From Martelella mediterranea (lineage in GTDB: Bacteria; Pseudomonadota; Alphaproteobacteria; Rhizobiales; Rhizobiaceae), in NCBI GenBank assembly GCA_003001975.1, contig PVUG01000021.1, positions 1-50,916 on the forward strand: a stretch of 50,916 nucleotides of DNA. Reading direction: 5' to 3'. Shown piece by piece: positions 44,187 to 50,916 of the stretch. The translations under genes were made by a program, and so were the position numbers. The notes under the pieces are model-generated. The model was not told the DNA's origin and did not search any database. It saw nothing but the letters and a program-made list of their open reading frames with translations. Every line of letters begins with the position of its first letter. The stretch's first letter is position 1.

Positions 44187-44414
44187 GGCGGCCTCGCAGG
44201 AGAAAACGAGCAATTAAGGCTGCATTAAATCATCGCGTGCGCTGGCCTTGCATCTCATGAGCGACATGACTTTCGAAAATGACGACACCGGCATGACGGC
44301 ACCTGTCGGATCGCACTGAACTGTTGCGATGGCGCAATTCGGCGTTATCATGAAATGCATACTTGCATATTAGTTTGCTGACGAACCATCGCAAAGCTCT
44401 GGGAGGACGACTGC

Positions 44415-45998
44415 ATGGACAGGAAAAACAAGCATTTTCACCTGAAGCGCGCCACGGCCACCGCCGCCGTGATCATCGCGGCAATGGCGCCGGCAATCGC
44501 CGCCGATATGTCTGACCCGGACGATACGATGTTCAGCATCGAGGGCTATGCCGCCGTGGCGAACGTCACCGGCGGCGGCGTTTATCCCGAAGACGACCCG
44601 CGTTATATCAAGGTGTCCACGGCGGAAGAGTTTCTCGCCGCCCTTGCCAGCATTTCGGATGAGGACAACGAACCCTACCGCGTCATCGAAATTACCGAGG
44701 ATCTCGACCTTGGCTACGCGGCCGCGGGCGGCGATGCAACGGCGGCGAAATATCCGTTCTTCAAGGCCCACAACCCCGCGCTTGCCAATCCGCTGTTGAT
44801 GAAGACCGGCGTTTCGAAGATCAACATCACCGGTTTTGACGGGCTGACCATCTATTCGAAAAACGGCGCCCGCATTCTGCATGCCGGTTTCAATATCGAT
44901 GACGGCAGCAATCTCATCATCCGCAACCTCGTCTTCGACGAGTTCTGGGAATGGGACGAGAAAACCGGGGGCGACTACGACGAGAACGACTGGGATTACA
45001 TCACCATCGGCAATTCCAAGAAAACCGCCATCGGCGGCATCTGGATCGATCATTGCACCTTCTACAAGGCCTATGACGGCATCGTCGATATCAAGCGCGG
45101 CGCGTCCAATCCCGCCGATACCGGCCTTGATACGCAGAAAGCCAATGGCATCACCATTTCCTGGTCGCAGATCCTGCCCGGCAGCGGCAACCCGGATTTC
45201 ATGAAAGGCCAGTTCGACTATCTGGAGCAGAACCGCGGCGACTTTCCGTTTTACGATTTTCTGCGTTCCTTCATGAGCGAAGACCAGATCATGGAAGTCG
45301 AAACGCCGGTCAAGAAAGGGCATCTGATCGGCTCGTCGAGCAAGAAGGAAAAGCCCGGCTTCACCGTCACCCTGGCGCATAATTATTACAAGGACCTGCA
45401 GGACCGCATGCCGCGGCTGAGAACCGGCGACGTTCAGGTTTACAATCTTTATGCCGACGTTGCCGATGTGCGCGAAACCATGGTCTGGTTCGACAAGCTG
45501 ATGGCCGACAATCCGGACAAGGCGGCACAGCTGAAAGGCGACCCCTACAAGCTGAAACTCTACACCAACGGCTCGATCTCAACCGAGGGCGGCGCGGTCA
45601 TGGTGCGCAACAGCGTCTACAAGGGCGTGGAATGGCCGCTGAAGAACAACCAGTCGAAACCGGATGACCCGACCTATACCGGCGCCATCGAAGCCTTCAA
45701 CACCCGCATGGAGCTCCTGGCCGGCGACGACGCCGAGCGCCTGCCGGACCCAATGGGTTCCTACACCGACGATCACGGGACGGAATGGATCTGGTGGCAG
45801 GGCGACAGCGGCCTTTCCGGCACCCCGCTCGGGCCGCTGGATGCACCGGCGATCCCGTTCAAGTGGAACAATGGCGAGCCGCCCGTGCCGAACAATCTGG
45901 TCGATACCGATCAGGTGGAAGACCTCGTGACATCCTATGCAGGTGCGGGGAAAATCGACCTGACCGCAGACCAGTGGATGACCCCGGTTCTCAAATAA
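44415..45998 (+). CDS. Secreted pectate lyase, polysaccharide lyase family 1
   Basis: A 527-residue exported protein with a signal peptide ending at AIAA. The parallel beta-helix of PL1 is seen from about residue 140: LTIYSKNGARILHAGFNI, NLIIRNLVFDEFW, then GGIWIDHCTFYKAYDGIVDIKRGAS, TISWSQI, KKGHLIGSSSKKEK and TVTLAHNYYKDLQDRMPRLR with the catalytic Arg region, ending in VQVYNLYADV. Pectate lyases cleave polygalacturonate by beta-elimination with Ca2+. The chain is about 100-150 residues longer than simple PL1 enzymes, with extra loops and a long C-terminal part containing EWIWWQGDSGLSG. GGGAGGACGACTGC precedes the ATG. No other pectin genes adjoin it. Confidence 0.87.
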   Translation: MDRKNKHFHLKRATATAAVIIAAMAPAIAADMSDPDDTMFSIEGYAAVANVTGGGVYPEDDPRYIKVSTAEEFLAALASISDEDNEPYRVIEITEDLDLGYAAAGGDATAAKYPFFKAHNPALANPLLMKTGVSKINITGFDGLTIYSKNGARILHAGFNIDDGSNLIIRNLVFDEFWEWDEKTGGDYDENDWDYITIGNSKKTAIGGIWIDHCTFYKAYDGIVDIKRGASNPADTGLDTQKANGITISWSQILPGSGNPDFMKGQFDYLEQNRGDFPFYDFLRSFMSEDQIMEVETPVKKGHLIGSSSKKEKPGFTVTLAHNYYKDLQDRMPRLRTGDVQVYNLYADVADVRETMVWFDKLMADNPDKAAQLKGDPYKLKLYTNGSISTEGGAVMVRNSVYKGVEWPLKNNQSKPDDPTYTGAIEAFNTRMELLAGDDAERLPDPMGSYTDDHGTEWIWWQGDSGLSGTPLGPLDAPAIPFKWNNGEPPVPNNLVDTDQVEDLVTSYAGAGKIDLTADQWMTPVLK

Positions 45999-46020
45999 GG
46001 CCCGGTCAAACCGGCGGCGC

Positions 46021-46398
46021 TCACCCTTCGGCGGCGAGCGCCGTCACTTCGATTTCAATTTTGTATTTCGGATCGATCAGACCGCATTCGATCATTGTCG
46101 CCGCCGGCGGATTATCGCCGAAGGTTTCGGCAAGAACCGGCCAGCAGGCGGGAAAATCGGCGGCATCCGGCAGATAATAGGTGACCCGGACGACATTGGC
46201 GAAACCGGTGCCCGCCTCTGCAAGAGCCTTGCTGATGGCTTCCAGTGCGGAGCGGCACTGGCCGGCGACATCTTCGGGAATATCTCCGCCCTGTGCCGTC
46301 GTGCCTGCGACATGAACAAAGCCGCCGGCCACCACCGCACGGCAATAGCCGATTTTCTGTTCATAAATCCCGCCCGAACTGATCCGTCTGATTGCCAT
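46021..46398 (-). CDS. RidA/YjgF/Rid-family protein lacking the catalytic Arg
   Basis: A 125-residue protein of the Rid fold: VVAGGFVHVAGTTAQ, then QCRSALEAISKALAEAGTGFANVVRVTYYLPDA and a terminal KIEIEVTALA. True RidA enzymes, which hydrolyse 2-aminoacrylate and other reactive enamines, need an Arg in the segment PARS before the last strand. Here that segment is PPAATM, with Ala100 in place of the Arg, so deaminase activity is not expected. It belongs with the Rid subfamilies of unknown or other activity. AAGGA 8 bases upstream sets the start at 46398. It is divergent from tsaC. Confidence 0.9.
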   Translation of the reverse strand: MAIRRISSGGIYEQKIGYCRAVVAGGFVHVAGTTAQGGDIPEDVAGQCRSALEAISKALAEAGTGFANVVRVTYYLPDAADFPACWPVLAETFGDNPPAATMIECGLIDPKYKIEIEVTALAAEG

Positions 46399-46466
46399 GA
46401 GAAAATCCTTTGTTGTGTCGTGCCTTTGTTCTAAACGGGAAACGCTCAACGAAGAACAGGTTTGTC

Positions 46467-47444
46467 ATGGCGCGGATTATCGATATCGCCCGGGAGGAAG
46501 ACATTGCGCTGGCAGAAGGCCGCAGACTTCTGAACGAAGGCGAACTCGTGGCCATACCGACGGAGACGGTCTACGGGCTTGCCGCCGATGCCACCAATCC
46601 GGACGCGATTGCGAAAATCTATGCCGCCAAGGGGCGTCCGGCCTTCAATCCGCTGATCTGCCACATGTCGGATCTTGCGATGGCGGAAGATTATGCCGTG
46701 TTTTCACCGCTCGCGCGCCGTCTCGCCGAAGCATACTGGCCCGGCCCGATGACGCTGGTGTTGCCGCTGAAAGAGAACGCAGGCATTGCGCCGGCGGCAA
46801 CGGCAGGCCTGCCAACGGTCGGCGTGCGTGTGCCGAAGGGCTTTGCCGGCAAGCTGATTGCCAGGACCGGTCGCCCGCTTGCCGCCCCCAGCGCCAATAC
46901 ATCCGGCAGGATCAGCCCGACCACCGCCGCCCACGTCGAAGCCGACCTTGGCGACAGGCTGCAGCTCATCCTCGATGCAGGCCCGGCCGAAGTCGGTGTG
47001 GAATCGACCATATTGAAGGTCGAGGACGACGCCATAACCCTTCTCAGGCCCGGCGGCATCGCAGCCGCAGAGGTCGAAACGCTGACGGGTCGCCCCGTCC
47101 TGCGCCCGGCCCGCAAGACAGCCATTGTCGCGCCCGGCATGATGGTCTCGCATTACGCCCCGGCAGCCACCGTGCGGCTCGACGCGACACGGGTGGAAGA
47201 CGGCGAGGCGCTGGTGCTGTTCGGCCCGCAGACAATCGAAAACGCATCCGCCGCGCGCGCCACCTTCCAGCTGAGCGAAACGTCCGACCTTGCGGAAGCG
47301 GCAAGCCGGCTTTACGACACGATGAAACTGGCAGATGCCAGCGGCGCGCGCGTCATCGCCTTTGCGCCGGTTCCCAAAGACGGTATCGGCGAGGCCATCA
47401 ACGACAGGCTTTCGCGCGCTGCCGCGCCTCGGAAGGAAGACTGA
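46467..47444 (+). CDS. tsaC: L-threonylcarbamoyladenylate synthase (Sua5 type)
   Basis: A 325-residue enzyme making threonylcarbamoyl-AMP for the t6A37 modification of ANN-reading tRNAs. The YrdC domain shows VAIPTETVYGLAADATN, KIYAAKGRPAFNPLICH, PGPMTLVLP, VGVRVPKG and the nucleotide loop APSANTSGRISPTTAAHV. A C-terminal Sua5 domain follows (PGMMVSHYAPAATVRL to the end), so it is the long Sua5 form. AGG sits 7 bases before the ATG at 46467. The dehydrogenase gene begins 4 bases after its stop, forming an operon. Confidence 0.95.
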   Translation: MARIIDIAREEDIALAEGRRLLNEGELVAIPTETVYGLAADATNPDAIAKIYAAKGRPAFNPLICHMSDLAMAEDYAVFSPLARRLAEAYWPGPMTLVLPLKENAGIAPAATAGLPTVGVRVPKGFAGKLIARTGRPLAAPSANTSGRISPTTAAHVEADLGDRLQLILDAGPAEVGVESTILKVEDDAITLLRPGGIAAAEVETLTGRPVLRPARKTAIVAPGMMVSHYAPAATVRLDATRVEDGEALVLFGPQTIENASAARATFQLSETSDLAEAASRLYDTMKLADASGARVIAFAPVPKDGIGEAINDRLSRAAAPRKED

Positions 47445-47448
47445 CCGC

Positions 47449-48879
47449 ATGACCACGCCCGCCCCCGAACTTATCGCCCGGTTTTCCCAGATTGTCGGCC
47501 CGGCCCACGCCCTGACCGAAGCCGCCGATATCGAGCCTTACCTCATCGAAAACCGCGGCCTTTACCGGGGCCGGACCGTGCTGGTGCTCAAACCCGGTTC
47601 CACGGAAGAAGTCTCGGCAATCCTGAAACTGGCGAGCGAAACGAAAACGCCGGTGGTTCCCGCCGGCGGGCGCACCGGCCATGTCGGCGGTCATGTGCCG
47701 CGCGAGGACGGCACCGACATCGTGCTGTCGCTGGAGCGCATGGACAGGATACGCTCCATCAATGCTGCCGGCGGTTACATCATCGCAGATGGCGGCGCGA
47801 TCCTTGCCGATGTCCAGAAAGCAGCCGACGAGGTTGACCGGCTGTTTCCGCTTTCGCTCGGCTCGGAGGGTTCCGCCCGCATCGGCGGCAATCTGTCCAC
47901 CAATGCCGGCGGAACGGCGGTGCTGGCCTATGGCAATATGCGCGCGCTCTGCCTCGGGCTGGAAGTGGTGCTGCCGACGGGCGAAATCTGGAACGGGCTC
48001 AGAAGCCTGAAGAAGGACAATACCGGCTACGATCTGCGTGACCTGTTCATCGGCGCGGAAGGCACGCTCGGCATCATTACCGGCGCCGTGCTGAAGCTTT
48101 TTCCCAAACCGCGCGGCCATCAGGTCGCCTTTGCCGCAGTCGAGACGCCGGAAAAGGCGCTCGACCTGTTCAACCTCGCCTCCAACCGCTGCGCCTCGGC
48201 GCTGACCGGTTTCGAGTTCATGGCCCGCATGGTCTTCGATTTCACCGTCAAACATACCGAAGGCGCGCGCGACCCGCTGGCGACAAAATACCCGTGGTAC
48301 ACGCTGATCGACGTTTCGACCTCCGACAGCCAGCAATCCGCCGACCAGATGCTCGAAACCCTTCTGGAAGAAGCTTTCGAAGCCGGACTGGTCGAAGATG
48401 CGGTGATCGCCAAGTCGCAAGGCGAGATCGATGAATTATGGCACATGCGCAACACCATGTCGGAAGCACAGAAACCGGAAGGCGGCTCCATCAAGCATGA
48501 CGTTTCCGTGCCGGTGTCGGCCATTCCCGCCTTTCTACACGAGGCGGATGCAGCGGTGATGAACGCGGTTCCCGGCGCGCGCATCTGCGCCTTCGGCCAT
48601 CTCGGCGACGGCAATATCCATTACAACATCTCCCAGCCCGAAGGCGCCGACAAGGCGGAATTCATGGCGCGCTGGGGCGAAGTCAACAAACTGGTCCACG
48701 CCATCGTGCTGTCGCATGGCGGTTCGATCTCCGCCGAACACGGCATCGGACGGCTGAAGCGCGACGAACTGGCCGAGATCCGCGAACCGATCGAAATCGA
48801 CCTGATGCAACGCATCAAACACGCCTTCGACCCCGCCGGGATCATGAACCCGGATAAGGTGCTGAGAAGCCGGGGCTGA
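47449..48879 (+). CDS. FAD-binding oxidoreductase, D-2-hydroxyglutarate / GlcD-type dehydrogenase
   Basis: A 476-residue flavoprotein of the VAO family. The FAD-binding domain includes VVPAGGRTGHVGG, LSLGSEGSARIGGNLSTNAGG and FIGAEGTLGIITGAVLKLFP. The C-terminal FAD-oxidase domain has the metal-binding HLGDGNIHYN and the late HGGSISAEHGIGRLKR. This combination fits D-2-hydroxyglutarate or D-lactate dehydrogenases; the substrate is not certain. GGAAGGA precedes the ATG at 47449. It is co-transcribed with tsaC, a pairing common in rhizobia. Confidence 0.92.
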   Translation: MTTPAPELIARFSQIVGPAHALTEAADIEPYLIENRGLYRGRTVLVLKPGSTEEVSAILKLASETKTPVVPAGGRTGHVGGHVPREDGTDIVLSLERMDRIRSINAAGGYIIADGGAILADVQKAADEVDRLFPLSLGSEGSARIGGNLSTNAGGTAVLAYGNMRALCLGLEVVLPTGEIWNGLRSLKKDNTGYDLRDLFIGAEGTLGIITGAVLKLFPKPRGHQVAFAAVETPEKALDLFNLASNRCASALTGFEFMARMVFDFTVKHTEGARDPLATKYPWYTLIDVSTSDSQQSADQMLETLLEEAFEAGLVEDAVIAKSQGEIDELWHMRNTMSEAQKPEGGSIKHDVSVPVSAIPAFLHEADAAVMNAVPGARICAFGHLGDGNIHYNISQPEGADKAEFMARWGEVNKLVHAIVLSHGGSISAEHGIGRLKRDELAEIREPIEIDLMQRIKHAFDPAGIMNPDKVLRSRG

Positions 48880-48892
48880 GCGCCCCGGCTTC
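48866..48892. terminator. Stem-loop between convergent dehydrogenase and MATE genes
   Basis: GAAGCCGGGG (48866-48875) and CCCCGGCTTC (48883-48892) form a perfect 10-bp stem with a 7-base loop that contains the TGA of the dehydrogenase. It lacks a T-run on either strand but is placed to stop or stabilise both convergent transcripts. Confidence 0.6.
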
Positions 48893-48914
48893 GGCAAATG
48901 CCATCAAATTGGAA

Positions 48915-50309
48915 TCAATCCGGTTGCGGTGCATAAAACAGGCCGCGCCGGGCGAAGGCCCTGCGCGCGTTGACGAACATCACGATAATGGCAACACACA
49001 GCATGGCGACATCGCTTGCCGGTGACGCCATCCACAGGCCGGTTTCACCAAACGCAAACGGCAGGATGAAGATCAGCGGAATGGTGAAGAAATAGGTGCG
49101 GCCAAGACTGATGACCGCCGCATTCGCCGCCTGGCCGATCGCCTGAAAATAACCGGACAGCACCATCAGCGGCCCGACCAGAATATAGGCGGCGCTGATG
49201 AAGCGGACGATATGGGCTGCGCCGGCAATGACCGCCGGATCGGACACGAAAAGCGCGCTCAGCGCCCCCGGCGCCAGTTGAAACACCGTTTCGACCAGAA
49301 GCCCGTAGCAAAGCCCGGCGCAAACACCGATGACCAGCGTGCGGTCGGAACGCTCAAACGCCCGCGCCCCGAAATTATTGCCGACAATCGACTGGCAGGC
49401 GAAATTCAGCCCCATCAGCGGCAGGAAGGCGAAGGTCAGAAGACGCGAGGCGATGCCATAGGCGGCAATCGTCACATCGGCATTGTCGCCGCTCCACAGC
49501 TGAATGCCGACAATATAGGAGCCCGCCGACAGGCTGACGCCGACAAGCGCCAGCGACGAGGGCAGACCGAGCGCCAGTATCCGCCCCCAGGCCTCCGTTG
49601 CCGCAAGACCGGTTTTGCGCCAGAGCGCAATCGGCGTGCGGCCGGAAAGCCTGAGCATGATGACGAAGACAAGCGCAATCGCCTGCGCGGCAAGCGTGCC
49701 GATGGCCGAACCGGCAACGCCAAGCCCCATCATGGCGATGAAAACATAGTTGAAGCCGATATTGGCGAGCGTGACGAAAACCCCGATCAGCGCCATCAGG
49801 CCGGGCTTGCCCTCGGATCTCAGCGTATCGCCCTGAACGCCGATGAAAAACTGCAGCGGCGAGCCGAACACCATCAGCGCAATATAGATATCTGCCATTC
49901 CGGCAAGCCCGCTGTCACCGCCCGAAAGCCAGCCGACCAGCGAGTGGCCCCCGGCAAGGTAGAGCACCATCAGCGTAACGGCCGTGACAAGCGCCAGCAA
50001 CGTCGCCGACTGCACGGCCGATTGCGCCCCATCGTGATCGCCCGCCCCCAACCGGCGCGCCAGAATGGAGGCCATGCCGGAGGAAACCAGTGTGGAAAGT
50101 GCGTTGATGGCCATGAACAGCGGAAAAACGAGCGTGACGGCGGCCAGTGCCTTCGCGCCGACATAGACCCCGAGAAAAATGGCGTCGACCACCGTATAAA
50201 GCCCGCTGACCAGCATCAGCAGAATGATGGGTGCCGCCGTCTTGAAGAAAAGCGGGCCGAGCGCCCCGGCAAGATAGGGATTGGCGCGGGAAGAAGACGT
50301 GTCATCCAT
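48915..50309 (-). CDS. MATE family efflux transporter
   Basis: A 464-residue inner membrane protein with about twelve hydrophobic segments in two similar halves. The first half starts PYLAGALGPLFFKTAAPIILL and contains SGMASILARRLGAGDHDGAQ; the second has LGLPSSLALVGVSLSAGSYIVG and LNFACQSIVGNNFGARAFERSDR, the repeated MATE pattern. Members export organic cations or metabolites using Na+ or H+. The start at 50309 has AAGGA 8 bases upstream; two upstream in-frame ATGs have no such site. Its promoter must lie between 50310 and the IS110 element. Confidence 0.92.
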   Translation of the reverse strand: MDDTSSSRANPYLAGALGPLFFKTAAPIILLMLVSGLYTVVDAIFLGVYVGAKALAAVTLVFPLFMAINALSTLVSSGMASILARRLGAGDHDGAQSAVQSATLLALVTAVTLMVLYLAGGHSLVGWLSGGDSGLAGMADIYIALMVFGSPLQFFIGVQGDTLRSEGKPGLMALIGVFVTLANIGFNYVFIAMMGLGVAGSAIGTLAAQAIALVFVIMLRLSGRTPIALWRKTGLAATEAWGRILALGLPSSLALVGVSLSAGSYIVGIQLWSGDNADVTIAAYGIASRLLTFAFLPLMGLNFACQSIVGNNFGARAFERSDRTLVIGVCAGLCYGLLVETVFQLAPGALSALFVSDPAVIAGAAHIVRFISAAYILVGPLMVLSGYFQAIGQAANAAVISLGRTYFFTIPLIFILPFAFGETGLWMASPASDVAMLCVAIIVMFVNARRAFARRGLFYAPQPD

Positions 50310-50529
50310 GGTGTTGTCCTTCATGGACACCCGAAAAACGCAATAACGCGCCGCAGGAAAGGCGCCCGCATTACCTTGAAGCTTCGAGTGCCGTTTTTGG
50401 AAAACAACCAACGAAGACCATGTCCGACTTCACCATCGCATATTCAGCGCGCGGGCGGCAGGCGTCAGCAGCCGGGCGCAAATAGCCCCGCAAACCGAGC
50501 CAAGTCAAGAAGAAGAACGTGGGCCTGCT

Positions 50530-50916
50530 TCAGCGTTCAGACTGCTGACAAACCTCTCCGTTTAAGAGGCGTCATCAACTCTGTTGTTGTTGATTGTCCC
50601 TTATCCTTGCGTTGATGGTTATGATGATTTTTCGCATTGTCGCGGCGATTGCGACGATGGGTGGTTTTCCATTTTGGATGAGGCGTTTGTAGAAGGGTGC
50701 GAATTGTCCCTTTCCCTGTGCGGCACACATGGCGGGCATGAACAGGGTTGTCTTGACCTGGGGCCTTCCGCCCCGTTGTCGTCGGCGTCCGTTTGCGTTG
50801 CCGCTTTCGCTGGGGTGGGGCGCTGTCCCTGCCAGAGCCGCCGCCTGTCGGCGCCCCATTGAGCCCAGTTCGGGAATTTGAGCCAGAAGGCTTGCCGCGC
50901 TCAGGAAGCCGACGCC
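50530..50916 (-). mobile_element. IS110-family insertion sequence, 3' end
   Basis: The element runs off the right edge of the window. It is recognised by its transposase. The non-coding flank after the transposase stop contains two close hairpins on the minus strand: CCTCT/AGAGG (50553-50569) and TCAGC/GCTGA (50530-50548). The true IS end was not found; IS110 elements often lack terminal inverted repeats, so the left limit given here is only the extent of visible structure. Confidence 0.6.
50575..50916 (-). CDS. IS110 family transposase, C-terminal part
   Basis: The last 113 residues of a DEDD/serine-type IS110 recombinase are present; the N-terminal RuvC-like part lies outside the window. 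The helix-hairpin segment VGFLSAASLLAQIPELGSMG (part of the transposase_20 domain) leads to GRRQAAALAGTAPHPSESG, where the Ser before the last Gly corresponds to the catalytic serine of the C-terminal domain. NGRRRQRGGRPQVKTTLFM, FYKRLIQNGKPPIVA and MRKIIITINARIRD follow. The frame is open to the window edge, so nothing shows whether the gene is intact. Confidence 0.9.
   Translation of the reverse strand, partial: GVGFLSAASLLAQIPELGSMGRRQAAALAGTAPHPSESGNANGRRRQRGGRPQVKTTLFMPAMCAAQGKGQFAPFYKRLIQNGKPPIVAIAATMRKIIITINARIRDNQQQQS

Noticed and set aside
1-50916. Search for tRNA genes, CRISPR arrays, toxin-antitoxin pairs, prophage or restriction genes
   Set aside because: Nothing of these kinds was seen by eye; the XRE gene at 24518 pairs with DUF2975, not with a toxin.

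Overview
The window reads as chromosomal DNA of an alphaproteobacterium of the Hyphomicrobiales, close to Rhizobiaceae. The evidence is the alphaproteobacterial 16S 5' end, high-GC coding DNA, a phoR-pstSCAB-phoU-phoB cluster in rhizobial order, an IalB-family protein beside rlmN, a candidate ybhL leader, and the tesA/ybbA/ybbP arrangement. The genus is not fixed by what is visible. Most of the window is ordinary core and accessory chromosome. I found no CRISPR array, prophage, toxin-antitoxin locus or recognisable defence island.

Left part (1-15.1 kb). The 5' end of a minus-strand 16S rRNA gene and its long leader and promoter lie divergent from a P1-family (NylC/DmpA-like) self-processing hydrolase. 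Next comes a tripartite RND efflux operon on the minus strand (adaptor, HAE1 pump, NodT-type outer membrane channel). It is preceded by a TetR regulator whose start codon overlaps the stop of purC. LysE-type exporter, an AT-rich orphan lipoprotein, rlmN, a large branched palindromic element, an IalB-family protein and several small conserved genes follow (DUF1232, pterin dehydratase, low-Mr phosphatase, thpR).

Middle part (15.1-35.7 kb). tesA is divergent from ybbA-ybbP. Then come a palindromic intergenic repeat, a YqaE/Pmp3 peptide, a BI-1/YbhL protein behind a structured leader, two acetyltransferase-fold proteins, DUF2794, a lipoprotein, a DUF2975-XRE pair with its own palindrome, frk-pyrE, and the complete phosphate-sensing and uptake cluster. 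The cluster has a three-unit PHO box before pstS. An unrecognised membrane protein closes this part.

Right part (35.9-50.9 kb) is catabolic. It holds a DeoR regulator, a LacI regulator with a CG-centred palindrome in its promoter, xylB, xylA, an SDR, a GbcAB-like Rieske oxygenase and reductase pair, a secreted PL1 pectate lyase and a RidA-family protein lacking the usual Arg. tsaC, a D-2-hydroxyacid/2-hydroxyglutarate-type FAD dehydrogenase and a MATE exporter follow. The window ends inside an IS110-family transposase. Pectin cleavage, pentose use and betaine demethylation together suggest life on plant-derived substrates; that is inference.

The signals most worth checking are the cloverleaf-like repeat at 12223-12492, the structured 3' flank of the IS110 element at the right edge, the candidate operators of the LacI, TetR and DUF2975/XRE genes, and a PHO-box-like sequence in front of the DUF2794 gene.
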